This document shows positions 1 through 8,345 of a stretch of 64,000 bases of DNA, piece by piece (the stretch's first letter is position 1; each line of letters opens with the position of its first letter). The notes under the pieces were generated by a model. It saw only the letters and a list, made by a program, of their open reading frames with translations, ran no database searches and had not been told where the DNA came from. Position numbers and translations under genes: made by a program. This DNA comes from Rhizobium sp. BK316 (GTDB lineage: Bacteria; Pseudomonadota; Alphaproteobacteria; Rhizobiales; Rhizobiaceae), in assembly GCF_014193695.1 (NCBI RefSeq), contig NZ_JACHZR010000001.1:1711309-1775308 (forward strand), given 5' to 3'.

Positions 1-416
1 CCTCGGGCGCCACATGGTCGCCGAACACGGTAACCTGGACCGGCAACAACCGCACCCATATGGTGCGCGTGCCAGGCCCCGGCCGTTTCGAGCTGCGCCT
101 GCCAGATGGTGCGGTCAACCCCTACCTGCTGCAGGCGATCATCATCGCCGCCGGCCTCGATGGGATCGAGGATCTGGCCGATCCTGGCCCGCACCACGAC
201 ATCGATATGTATGCGGAGGGACATCTCGTGAAGAATGCGCCGCGCCTGCCGCTGAACCTGCTCGATGCCCTGCGCGCCTACGATGCCGACGAGGGTCTGA
301 AGGCTGCGATCGGAACCGAGTTCTCCGCCGCCTATCTCAAGCTCAAGCACCAGGAATGGAATGCCTTCTGCTCGCATTTCACCCAGTGGGAACGCGACAG
401 CACGCTCGATATCTGA
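1..416 (+). CDS. gmaS: C-terminal part of type III glutamine synthetase, probably gamma-glutamylmethylamide synthetase (GmaS)
   Basis: The gene is cut by the left edge; the frame is open from base 3 and gives the last 137 residues. The piece carries the glutamine-synthetase arginine loop (NNRTHMVRVPG, then ELRLPDGAVNPYLLQA) and the tail common to the GlnT/GmaS branch (LKLKHQEWN...FTQWERDSTLD). GmaS joins methylamine to glutamate using ATP, the first step of the N-methylglutamate pathway. The call of GmaS rather than an ordinary GlnT rests mainly on context: purU, folD, dmmDABC, tmm and tdm follow directly. The mgs/mgd genes of the pathway would be expected to the left, outside the window. Confidence 0.72.
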   Translation, partial: SGATWSPNTVTWTGNNRTHMVRVPGPGRFELRLPDGAVNPYLLQAIIIAAGLDGIEDLADPGPHHDIDMYAEGHLVKNAPRLPLNLLDALRAYDADEGLKAAIGTEFSAAYLKLKHQEWNAFCSHFTQWERDSTLDI

Positions 417-449
417 GCCGACGGTTAAGGTTTTGACATCATGCGCCCA

Positions 450-477
450 CGGGCCGGGGCATCGACGCACCGGCCCG
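450..477 (+). terminator. GC-rich hairpin between gmaS and purU
   Basis: Perfect 8-bp inverted repeat, CGGGCCGG (450-457) and CCGGCCCG (470-477), with a 12-base loop. No T-run follows, so it may be a weak terminator or an mRNA-stabilising hairpin rather than a true intrinsic terminator. Confidence 0.35.
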
Positions 478-517
478 GCTGGTGGCCTATGCGTCAAGTG
501 ACGAAGGAAGAGATGGC

Positions 518-1402
518 ATGAAGAGCTATGTACTGACGGTATCCTGCAAATCGACGCGCGGCATCGTTGCGGCGATCTCGGGTTATCTCGCCGAACAGGG
601 CTGCAACATCGTCGACAGCTCGCAATTCGACGATCTGGACACCGGCCAGTTCTTCATGCGCGTCTCCTTCATTTCCGAAGAAGGCATCTCCGAGGCCGAT
701 ATCCGCGCCGGCTTCTCCAGCATCGCCACGCGTTTCGGCATGACTTACGATTTCCATGACAGCGAGAAGCGCATGAAAGTGCTTCTCATGGTGTCGCGCT
801 TCGGCCATTGTCTCAACGACCTGCTTTATCGCTGGAAGATCGGTGCCCTGCCGATCGATATCGTCGGCGTCGTCTCCAACCATTTCGATTACCAGAAAGT
901 CGTCGTCAACCACGACATTCCCTTCCACCATATTCCCGTCACCAAGGCCAACAAGGTGCAGGCGGAAGTCCATATCATGGAAGTGGCCGAGCAGACCGGC
1001 ACGGAACTGATCGTGCTCGCCCGCTACATGCAGATTCTGTCAGACGAGATGTGCCAGAAAATGTCTGGCCGGATCATCAACATCCATCACTCCTTCCTGC
1101 CGAGCTTCAAGGGTGCCAATCCCTATAAGCAGGCCTATCAGCGTGGCGTGAAGCTGATCGGCGCCACGGCGCATTATGTGACGGCCGACCTTGATGAAGG
1201 CCCGATCATCGAGCAGGACACCGCCCGCATCACCCATGCACAGAGCCCGGACGACTACGTTTCGATCGGCCGCGATGTCGAAAGCCAGGTGCTGGCGAGA
1301 GCGATCCACGCCCATATCCACCACCGTACCTTCATCAACGGCAACCGCACTGTCGTCTTCCCGGCAAGCCCGGGCAGCTACGCCTCCGAGCGCATGGGCT
1401 GA
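518..1402 (+). CDS. purU: Formyltetrahydrofolate deformylase
   Basis: A 294-residue protein that hydrolyses 10-formyl-THF to formate and THF. An N-terminal ACT domain (about residues 1-85, starting KSYVLTVSCKSTRGIVAAISG) is followed by a formyltransferase-type domain with the IINIHHSFLPSFKGANPY segment and the DLDEGPIIEQD stretch, as in the PurU family. The ATG at 518 is chosen because it has a GGAAGAG ribosome site and starts at the ACT domain; the in-frame extension upstream has no such site. In methylated-amine clusters PurU recycles THF and releases the carbon as formate. folD begins three bases after its stop. Confidence 0.93.
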   Translation: MKSYVLTVSCKSTRGIVAAISGYLAEQGCNIVDSSQFDDLDTGQFFMRVSFISEEGISEADIRAGFSSIATRFGMTYDFHDSEKRMKVLLMVSRFGHCLNDLLYRWKIGALPIDIVGVVSNHFDYQKVVVNHDIPFHHIPVTKANKVQAEVHIMEVAEQTGTELIVLARYMQILSDEMCQKMSGRIINIHHSFLPSFKGANPYKQAYQRGVKLIGATAHYVTADLDEGPIIEQDTARITHAQSPDDYVSIGRDVESQVLARAIHAHIHHRTFINGNRTVVFPASPGSYASERMG

Positions 1403-1405
1403 GCC

Positions 1406-2305
1406 ATGGTCAAGGTCATCGACGGCAAGCAGGTTGCCGCTTCCGTAATCGAAACCGTGAAATCGGCAAATGCTGCGCTTGAAGCCGCCAAAGGCGTCCA
1501 GACGGGTCTTGCCGTCATCATCGTCGGCGACGATCCGGCGAGCCACACCTATGTCAGCTCCAAGAGCCGCATGGCCAAGGAATGCGGCTTCAAGTCCGTC
1601 CAGCACACGCTGCCGGCCGAGACGAGCCAGGAGGAGCTTGCAGCCCTCGTCGCGTCGCTCAACGCCGATCCCTCGATCCACGGCATTCTCGTGCAGCTGC
1701 CGCTGCCCAAACATCTCGACAGCGAGCCGATCATCCAGTCGATCCTGCCGCAGAAGGATGTCGACGGCCTGAGCGTCGTCAATGCCGGCAAGCTTGCGAC
1801 CGGCGACCTGAAGACCGGCCTCGTCTCCTGCACGCCGGCCGGCGCCATGGTGTTCGTCCGCCGCACCCACGGCGAGGACCTGTCGGGCCTCAACGCTGTC
1901 GTCATCGGTCGCTCCAACCTGTTCGGCAAGCCGATGGCGCAGCTTCTGCTCAATGCCAATGCGACGGTCACCATCGCCCATTCGCGCACGAAGAACCTGG
2001 CCGGCATCTGCCGCAACGCCGATATCTTGGTGGCGGCCGTCGGCCGTCCGGAAATGGTCAAGGCCGACTGGGTCAAGTCCGGTGCCACCGTCATCGACGT
2101 CGGCATCAACCGCATCGCCGCCCCCGAACGCGGCGAGGGCAAGACCCGCCTTGTCGGCGATGTCGCCTTTGCCGAGGTCGCCCCGGTTGCTGCCGTCATC
2201 ACCCCGGTGCCGGGTGGCGTCGGCCCGATGACGATCGCCATGCTGATGGCCAATACGGTGATTGCCGCCCATCGCTCGGCAGGACTGACGCCACCGGCAT
2301 TCTAG
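1406..2305 (+). CDS. folD: Bifunctional methylene-THF dehydrogenase / methenyl-THF cyclohydrolase
   Basis: FolD oxidises methylene-THF to methenyl-THF and hydrolyses it to 10-formyl-THF. The 299 residues are a normal length. Family marks seen are the [11 protein letters not shown] segment carrying the catalytic Tyr-x3-Lys, [33 protein letters not shown] (Rossmann NADP site) and the C-terminal [14 protein letters not shown]. It sits between purU and the dmm genes, so a cluster-dedicated copy feeding PurU is likely; whether a second housekeeping folD exists cannot be seen here. A 114-base gap follows before dmmD, with no clear terminator. Confidence 0.95.
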   Translation: MVKVIDGKQVAASVIETVKSANAALEAAKGVQTGLAVIIVGDDPASHTYVSSKSRMAKECGFKSVQHTLPAETSQEELAALVASLNADPSIHGILVQLPLPKHLDSEPIIQSILPQKDVDGLSVVNAGKLATGDLKTGLVSCTPAGAMVFVRRTHGEDLSGLNAVVIGRSNLFGKPMAQLLLNANATVTIAHSRTKNLAGICRNADILVAAVGRPEMVKADWVKSGATVIDVGINRIAAPERGEGKTRLVGDVAFAEVAPVAAVITPVPGGVGPMTIAMLMANTVIAAHRSAGLTPPAF

Positions 2306-2419
2306 TGAAAATGCCGTTGGGACAGCCGACAAAAATCACCGGGATCGGCTTGCCACAGCGTGAAAGACGAATATAGTCAGGAAATAAATATTCCGTAGAG
2401 GAAATAAGAGGGAACGGAA

Positions 2420-3553
2420 ATGGCATTATCTTGGCGTTTCTCCGCCTTGGCGGATCGGCATCGCGCTCTGGGATCGAAGCTCGAGGACTGGAGCGGCATG
2501 GGAACCGCCTGGACTTACGACAAGGACATGTCTGACGAGCACGTCGCGGTCCGCACCAAGGCCGGCATCATGGATGTCTCGGGCCTGAAGAAGGTGCATC
2601 TGGTCGGCCCGCACGCGATCGCCGTGCTCGACTATATCACCACCCGCGACATGACGAAGATCTATCCCGGCCGCTCGGTTTACGCGACCATGCTGAACGA
2701 CCGAGGTCACTTCACCGATGATTGCATCGTCTACCGCACCGGCCCGAATTCCTGGATGCTGGTGCACGGCTCCGGCTCCGGCCACGAGGAGATCGTCAAA
2801 CAGGCTGCAGGCCGCAATTGCGCCGTGCTCTTCGACGACGACCTGCATGATCTGTCGCTGCAGGGACCGCTCGCGGTCGACTATCTCGCCAAATATGTGC
2901 CCGGCATCCGCGATCTCAAATATTTCCATCACATGCAGACGACCCTGTTCGGCGCCCCGGTCATGATCTCGCGCACCGGCTATACCGGCGAGCGCGGCTA
3001 CGAGATCTTCGTGCGTGGCCAGGATGCCGTCATGGTCTGGGACCGGATCGTCGCCGAAGGCGCCGACATGGGCATCATTCCCTGCTGCTTCTCGGTGCTC
3101 GACATGCTGCGTGTCGAGAGTTACCTGCTCTTCTATCCCTACGACAACTCGCAGATGTATCCCTTTGCCGACCAGCCGCCTGGTGACAGCCTGTGGGAGC
3201 TCGGCCTCGATTTCACAGTCAGCCCCGGCAAGACCGGCTTCCGCGGCGCCGAGGAACATGCGCGGCTGAAGGGCAAGGAACGCTTCAAGATCTTCGGCAT
3301 GCTGATCGATGCCGACGGTCCGGCCGATCTCGGCGACGAAGTCTATGCCGACGGAAAGAAGGTCGGCGTCATCACCTGCCCGAGCTATTCTGCGCTGACG
3401 AAGAAGTCGATGGCGATCGCTCGTCTCGACGTCGACAAGGCCATCCAGGGTACGAAGCTCGAGGTGCGCGGCAAGACCCTGAAGACCAGCGCGATCGCCC
3501 ATGCGCTGCCCTTCGACGATCCGGAAAAGAAGAAGAGGACGGCGGTCGGTTAA
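2420..3553 (+). CDS. dmmD: GcvT-family aminomethyltransferase of the dimethylamine monooxygenase cluster
   Basis: The 377-residue protein has the GcvT (T-protein of glycine cleavage) fold: an N-terminal folate-binding domain (VRTKAGIMDVSGLKKVHLVGP, RTGYTGERGYEIF) and a C-terminal barrel (about residues 290-365). Its place just before dmmABC matches the dmmDABC order known from marine bacteria that use dimethylamine. A role in moving the formaldehyde-level carbon to THF is the family inference; it has not been shown from sequence. A GAGGGAACGG ribosome site precedes the ATG. dmmA starts 12 bases after the stop. Confidence 0.85.
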   Translation: MALSWRFSALADRHRALGSKLEDWSGMGTAWTYDKDMSDEHVAVRTKAGIMDVSGLKKVHLVGPHAIAVLDYITTRDMTKIYPGRSVYATMLNDRGHFTDDCIVYRTGPNSWMLVHGSGSGHEEIVKQAAGRNCAVLFDDDLHDLSLQGPLAVDYLAKYVPGIRDLKYFHHMQTTLFGAPVMISRTGYTGERGYEIFVRGQDAVMVWDRIVAEGADMGIIPCCFSVLDMLRVESYLLFYPYDNSQMYPFADQPPGDSLWELGLDFTVSPGKTGFRGAEEHARLKGKERFKIFGMLIDADGPADLGDEVYADGKKVGVITCPSYSALTKKSMAIARLDVDKAIQGTKLEVRGKTLKTSAIAHALPFDDPEKKKRTAVG

Positions 3554-3565
3554 GGAGGTGCAGGC

Positions 3566-4171
3566 ATGCTTGTCGAAGGCATCAAGAGCCGGCCGGTCTA
3601 CAAGGGTCTGACGATCCAGCCGCAGGCCCGGCATCATATCTTCGCGCTGGAGGGAGAGGGTGCGAATGCCCTTCTCGACCAGGCGGCGGGGCTCGATACA
3701 GGCATCCTTTCCCGCAGCGAGATCCTCTATGTCGCCCGCGGTTCACAGGGAAAGGGCCATGACGAGGCACTTCGCCGCCTCGACGCCGACATGTTCTTTG
3801 TCGCCCCGACGATCCCCACGCTGCTCTTCCGGCTGAAGGGATCGCTGACGACTGCCCGCATGGGTACGCGGCTCTATCTTGCAGGCACCGAAGGCTTCAT
3901 CGGCCAGGCGATGATGGTCGCTTTAGACTATGGCATGGATTACGCATCGATCATCACGGAACATCGCGGCTCGTTGGCGCGGCGGGTGCAATGCGTCCAC
4001 TGCAAGGGCATCACCGAGAACGTTACGCATAGCCCGTTCACCTGCAGCCATTGTGGCCTGCCGCTCCTCGTGCGCGACCATTATTCCCGCCGGCTCGGCG
4101 CCTTCCAGGGCGTCAATATCGATGCTGAAGAGCCGGGCAGCGCCCCTGATCCGGAGGAATTGTTCCTGTGA
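3566..4171 (+). CDS. dmmA: Dimethylamine monooxygenase small subunit, DmmA family
   Basis: A 201-residue protein whose last third holds two CxxC pairs (C143/C146 and C160/C163), a zinc-ribbon or rubredoxin-like knuckle, in the pattern CVHCKGITENVTHSPFTCSHC. The N-terminal part (residues 5-130) has no motif I recognise beyond DmmA similarity. In the heme-dependent oxidative N-demethylase this is the small subunit next to the reductase and heme subunits. A perfect AAGGAGGTG ribosome site precedes the ATG, and the stop overlaps the GTG start of dmmB by four bases, so the subunits are translationally coupled. Confidence 0.8.
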   Translation: MLVEGIKSRPVYKGLTIQPQARHHIFALEGEGANALLDQAAGLDTGILSRSEILYVARGSQGKGHDEALRRLDADMFFVAPTIPTLLFRLKGSLTTARMGTRLYLAGTEGFIGQAMMVALDYGMDYASIITEHRGSLARRVQCVHCKGITENVTHSPFTCSHCGLPLLVRDHYSRRLGAFQGVNIDAEEPGSAPDPEELFL

Positions 4172-5133
4172 GCGGTGGTACAGAAATTCCCGTCTGCGTG
4201 ACGAAGGTGACGCCTGTCGCCGACCGCATCAAGCGCTTCCGTTTCGAACGCCTCGATGGTCGGCCGATGCCCTATTTTTCCGGGGGCGCGCATGTCATCG
4301 TCTCGATGAATGACGAAGGCCATATGCGGCGCAACGCCTATTCGCTCATGTCGCCGCCGCAGGATTGCTCGGCCTATGAGATCAGCGTGCTACATGTCGA
4401 GAATTCGCGCGGCGGCTCGACCTTCATGCACGAGAAGGTGCGCGAAGGAGACGAGATGAAAGTCTCCTATCCGGTCAACCTCTTTCAGCCGGACTGGCGT
4501 GCCCGCAAGCATCTTCTGATCGCCGGCGGGATCGGTATCACACCCTTCATCGCCATGATGGAGCAGTTTTCCCGCGAGGGTGCCAATTTCGAGCTGCATT
4601 ATGCCGTGCGCTCGCATGACCGCGGCGCTTATTGCCGGGAACTGATCGACCGCTACGGTCCGCATCGGGTGAAGATCTATTGCGACGCCGAGCGCAATTT
4701 CATTCCGATCGCCCGCCTGCTCAATAGCCAGCCGCTCGGCACGCACCTTTATGTCTGCGGACCCTCGGGCATGATCGACGGCGTGCTGAAGGCCGGGCTG
4801 GAGGCCGGCTGGCCGGAGCAGAACCTGCATTCGGAACGGTTTCTGTCCTCCCAGCCCGGCAAGCCTTTCGACATCGAGCTGCTTCGCTCCGCCAAGACGG
4901 TCCATGTGGGGCATCACGAGAGCATGCTGGAGGCGATCGAGGCGGCGGGGGTCGACGCGCCCTTCCTTTGTCGGGGCGGCGCCTGCGGACAATGCGAGAC
5001 CACGGTTGCGGCCTGCGAGGGCAGGCTCCTGCATCACGACGTCTATCTGAGCGATGAAGAAAAGGCCTCCGGCCGCAAGGTGATGATCTGTGTCTCCCGC
5101 TTCGAGGGGAACAGGCTCAGCCTCGACCTCTAG
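4168..5133 (+). CDS. dmmB: Dimethylamine monooxygenase reductase subunit (flavin / 2Fe-2S)
   Basis: This 321-residue electron-transfer subunit resembles phthalate-dioxygenase reductase: flavin domain with RRNAYSLMSPP, NAD(P)H domain with LLIAGGIGITPFIAMM and YVCGPSGMI, and a C-terminal plant-type 2Fe-2S ferredoxin with C268, C273, C276 and C308. It takes electrons from NAD(P)H to the heme subunit (DmmC). The start is a GTG inside the last codons of dmmA (GTGA overlap), which fixes the start. Confidence 0.88.
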   Translation: MSGGTEIPVCVTKVTPVADRIKRFRFERLDGRPMPYFSGGAHVIVSMNDEGHMRRNAYSLMSPPQDCSAYEISVLHVENSRGGSTFMHEKVREGDEMKVSYPVNLFQPDWRARKHLLIAGGIGITPFIAMMEQFSREGANFELHYAVRSHDRGAYCRELIDRYGPHRVKIYCDAERNFIPIARLLNSQPLGTHLYVCGPSGMIDGVLKAGLEAGWPEQNLHSERFLSSQPGKPFDIELLRSAKTVHVGHHESMLEAIEAAGVDAPFLCRGGACGQCETTVAACEGRLLHHDVYLSDEEKASGRKVMICVSRFEGNRLSLDL

Positions 5134-5161
5134 AGCTGAAAGCGGAACAAGGAGAACGGAC

Positions 5162-6202
5162 ATGGCCATCGTCTTCAAACAAGAAACCTTCCGCGACGAC
5201 TTCACCTATCGCAACAGCCCGGAAAACATCCGGCGCTTTCCGTTTCCCTTCGATCGCGACGAATACATGTATTCGGTCAACATGGAGCCGCATGTGAAGG
5301 GCCGCGAGGGCACCGTGTTCGAAAGCCTCATCGATGTCGACGAGCATTACGTCGCCGAGATGCAGGACAGGGCGCTGGTGCTGAAAGAGGACCCGCTGCG
5401 CTACCAGGCGCTGCCGCATATGATGACAGCGCAATGGGATACGCTGGAGCTCCTGATGGAGGAACAGGCTGCCGGCTATCCCGAGCATTTCACGCTGATC
5501 AGGAACGGCGACCAGTGGCGCTGGATCAACCGGCCGCTCGGCATCGACGACACATTCACCTTCGGCGACCGTTCGACACTGCCCTGTGAGCCGCTCGAAT
5601 ACATCACCCGCCAGGCTCAAGGAGATTTCTGCATCGTCGACCAGCGTGACGGCAATCTCTGGATGGATGCCGGCATGGTGACGACCCAGGCCGACTGGTC
5701 GCTCGATTTCGATATCGGCATGAATTTCATGGAATGGCACGGTCCGGTGCCGCTCGCCCACCAGATCGGCGTCTTCGACCGGGCTTTGAAGTTCCTCCTG
5801 AACCTGCCGCAGGGCAAGCCGACGCGCCGCTTCAACTGGACGATGACCATCAACCCCAGGCTCGATACCAGTCCGGAGAACTATCACAAATGGGGTCCGG
5901 ACCGCACGACGGTGACATCGGAGAATGTCGGCGAGAAGGTGCATCTGCGCGTCGAGCTGCAGAGCCTCTGGCGCCTGCCGCGCTCGAACGCCATCCTCTT
6001 CGTCATCCGTTGCTACCTGATGAATATGGAGGAGCTGGTGACGGTGCCGAAATGGGCGCGCCGCTTTCCGCGCGTGCTGAAAACCCTGCCAGCAGAGCTC
6101 GTTGACTACAAGGGACTGACCCGCTACCGCCAGACGACGATCGACTGGCTTTCCAAATATGACGATGGGGCGCCGACCAGCCCAGGCATCTATCCGGACT
6201 GA
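5162..6202 (+). CDS. dmmC: Heme-dependent oxidative N-demethylase catalytic subunit (DUF3445 / HODM alpha)
   Basis: A 346-residue protein of the DUF3445 family, now known as the heme subunit of dimethylamine monooxygenase, which converts dimethylamine to methylamine plus formaldehyde. Family segments include FPFPFDRDEYMYSVNM, RALVLKEDPLRYQALP, PCEPLEYITRQAQGDFCIVDQRDG and RQTTIDWLSKYD. The ATG at 5162 is preceded by AAGGAGAACGGAC; the longer in-frame extension overlaps dmmB and has no ribosome site. Gene order D-A-B-C is intact, with no sign of damage. Confidence 0.88.
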   Translation: MAIVFKQETFRDDFTYRNSPENIRRFPFPFDRDEYMYSVNMEPHVKGREGTVFESLIDVDEHYVAEMQDRALVLKEDPLRYQALPHMMTAQWDTLELLMEEQAAGYPEHFTLIRNGDQWRWINRPLGIDDTFTFGDRSTLPCEPLEYITRQAQGDFCIVDQRDGNLWMDAGMVTTQADWSLDFDIGMNFMEWHGPVPLAHQIGVFDRALKFLLNLPQGKPTRRFNWTMTINPRLDTSPENYHKWGPDRTTVTSENVGEKVHLRVELQSLWRLPRSNAILFVIRCYLMNMEELVTVPKWARRFPRVLKTLPAELVDYKGLTRYRQTTIDWLSKYDDGAPTSPGIYPD

Positions 6203-6285
6203 GGCGCAGCAATACGCACTAGCGTCGTGCGTCTTCTCAGACGCGCAAACTAAGCAATGCCATATAATCAAGAGGGGAATGCTTC

Positions 6286-7623
6286 ATGACAAGAGTTGCC
6301 GTCATCGGCGCCGGTCCTTCCGGGCTTGCCCAGTTGCGGGCCTTCCAGTCGGCCGCGCAGAAGGGCGCGGAGATCCCGGAGATCGTCTGCTTCGAAAAGC
6401 AGTCCGACTGGGGCGGGCTCTGGAACTATACCTGGCGAACCGGGCTCGACGAATATGGCGAGCCCGTTCACGGCAGCATGTATCGTTACCTCTGGTCGAA
6501 CGGACCGAAGGAATGCCTGGAATTTGCCGACTATTCCTTCGAGGAACATTTCGGCAAGCCGATCGCCTCCTATCCGCCGCGCGCCGTGCTCTGGGATTAT
6601 ATCAAGGGCCGCGTCGAGAAGGCGAATGTCCGCCATTGGGTGCGCTTCAATACGCCCGTTCGCATGGTGCGTTTCGATGAGGACACGAAGAAATTCACGG
6701 TCACCGCGCATAACCGCCTCGAAGATCACATGTATGACGAGGAATTCGACTATGTCGTGGTGGCGAGCGGCCACTTCTCGACACCGAACGTGCCTTATTT
6801 CGAGGGCGTGAAGACCTTCAACGGCCGCGTCCTGCACGCCCACGACTTCCGCGATGCGCTGGAATTCAAGGGCAAGGATATCCTCATCGTCGGCCGCAGC
6901 TACTCGGCCGAGGATATCGGCTCACAATGCTGGAAATACGGCGCCAAGTCGGTCACCACGAGCTATCGGTCAAAGCCGATGGGTTTCAACTGGCCGGATA
7001 ATTTCGAAGAGCGTCCGCTGCTCACCAGGCTCGAAAACCGCACCGCCCATTTCCTCGACGGTTCGACGAAGGAAGTGGATGCGCTGATCCTGTGCACGGG
7101 ATACCAGCATCACTTCCCCTTCCTGCCCGATGAGTTGAGGCTCAAGACTGCCAATCGTCTCTGGGCCGACCATCTCTACAAAGGCGTGGTCTTCGACAGG
7201 AACCCTCAGCTTTTCTATATCGGCATGCAGGATCAATTCTACACCTTCAACATGTTCGACGTGCAGGCCTGGTGGGCACGCGATGTCATGATGGGCCGCA
7301 TCAAATTGCCGCCGGAAGAGGAACTGAAGGCGAATTTCGACATGTGGCGGACCCGCGAGGAGATGCTCGAGGATGCCGAGCAGATGATCTGGTATCAGGG
7401 TGACTATGTGAAGGAACTGCTCGCCGAAACCGACTATCCGAGCTTCGACATCGAAGGAACCAACAGGACCTTCATGGAATGGGAGCACCACAAGGCGGAA
7501 AACATCATGGGCTTCCGCGATCACGCCTATCGTTCGCTGATGACCGGCAACATGTCGCCGACGCACCACACGCCTTGGGTCAAGGCGCTCGACGATTCCA
7601 TGGAGGAATATCTGCGCAACTGA
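6286..7623 (+). CDS. tmm: Trimethylamine monooxygenase (bacterial flavin-containing monooxygenase)
   Basis: Oxidises trimethylamine to TMAO with FAD, NADPH and O2. The 445 residues match Tmm length. FAD site GAGPSG at residues 8-13; FMO fingerprint FxGxxxHxxxF at 178-188 ([11 protein letters not shown]); NADPH site starting G203 (GRSYSAED); [13 protein letters not shown] near residue 275. The aromatic-rich middle ([16 protein letters not shown]) and the C-terminal MSPTHHTPW stretch are typical of Tmm rather than of Baeyer-Villiger enzymes. A GAGGGGAATGCTTC ribosome site precedes the ATG. It probably continues the dmm operon after an 83-base gap. Confidence 0.92.
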   Translation: MTRVAVIGAGPSGLAQLRAFQSAAQKGAEIPEIVCFEKQSDWGGLWNYTWRTGLDEYGEPVHGSMYRYLWSNGPKECLEFADYSFEEHFGKPIASYPPRAVLWDYIKGRVEKANVRHWVRFNTPVRMVRFDEDTKKFTVTAHNRLEDHMYDEEFDYVVVASGHFSTPNVPYFEGVKTFNGRVLHAHDFRDALEFKGKDILIVGRSYSAEDIGSQCWKYGAKSVTTSYRSKPMGFNWPDNFEERPLLTRLENRTAHFLDGSTKEVDALILCTGYQHHFPFLPDELRLKTANRLWADHLYKGVVFDRNPQLFYIGMQDQFYTFNMFDVQAWWARDVMMGRIKLPPEEELKANFDMWRTREEMLEDAEQMIWYQGDYVKELLAETDYPSFDIEGTNRTFMEWEHHKAENIMGFRDHAYRSLMTGNMSPTHHTPWVKALDDSMEEYLRN

Positions 7624-7650
7624 TCTTTCCCAAGCTCCCGTGTAACCGAG

Positions 7651-7673
7651 AAGGGTCGTCCGTCGCGGCCCTT
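7651..7673 (+). terminator. Hairpin after tmm
   Basis: AAGGGTCG (7651-7658) pairs with CGGCCCTT (7666-7673) with one G-U pair and a 7-base loop. No clear T-run follows; a weak terminator or processing hairpin. Confidence 0.35.
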
Positions 7674-7740
7674 TCCGGCGTGTTTGAAATGAGACGAAGC
7701 AACCCCGATCTGCAACTCATTTTCTCAAGGCGTGGTCCTC

Positions 7741-8340
7741 ATGGATTTTCAGAGCAGTGTTCTCGGCCGTATGAGCGGTTTCCTCTATCGCTGCCGTGCG
7801 GACGAAAACTACACGATGCTGGAGATGACCGATGGCATCGAACGCATTTTCGGCTATCCGGCCGAGGAGATCATCGGCAACAGCACGCGCACCTTCACCT
7901 CGATCATGTGCGAGGAGGACGTGCCGCTGATGGACAAGGTCGTCGGCATCGCGCTGGAAAGCCGCACCGACTGGACGATGGAATATCGTATCCGCCACCG
8001 TGACGGGCATTATGTCTGGGTGACGGAGACGGGCGGCGGCGTCTGGAACGAAAATGGCGAGCTGCTCTATCTCGAGGGCAGCATCATCAACATCGAGTCG
8101 CTCTACCAGCGCATCGACGAGCAGACTGCCGGTATGCGCATCACTGCCTCGAAGACCAACGAGATCCTGCACTCGCTGCGCTACCTGAAGCTGCTCGCCG
8201 TCAATGCCGGCATCGAGGCGGCAAGGGCAGGGACAGCGGGATCCGGCTTCGCCGTGCTCGCCGCCGAGATGCGTCAGCTCGCCAATTCCTCCGAAGAGGC
8301 CGCAAGGGCGATCACCAGCGTCCAGCGCAGGGCGGAATAA
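7741..8340 (+). CDS. Soluble PAS protein with a truncated chemoreceptor-like signalling tail
   Basis: The 199 residues hold a PAS fold (about 10-120; ERIFGYPAEEIIGNSTRTF, MEYRIRHRDGHYVWVTETG) followed by a short helical segment matching the methyl-accepting chemotaxis hairpin (ILHSLRYLKLLAVNAGIEAARAG, FAVLAAEMRQLANSSEEAA). The protein ends soon after, so only a fraction of a normal signalling hairpin is present. There is no membrane segment. ATG 7741 is preferred to GTG 7732 because AAGG ends ten bases before it. It lies between tmm and the converging tdm, so an intracellular sensor linked to amine use is plausible but unproven. Confidence 0.8.
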   Translation: MDFQSSVLGRMSGFLYRCRADENYTMLEMTDGIERIFGYPAEEIIGNSTRTFTSIMCEEDVPLMDKVVGIALESRTDWTMEYRIRHRDGHYVWVTETGGGVWNENGELLYLEGSIINIESLYQRIDEQTAGMRITASKTNEILHSLRYLKLLAVNAGIEAARAGTAGSGFAVLAAEMRQLANSSEEAARAITSVQRRAE

Positions 8341-8345
8341 GGTTT

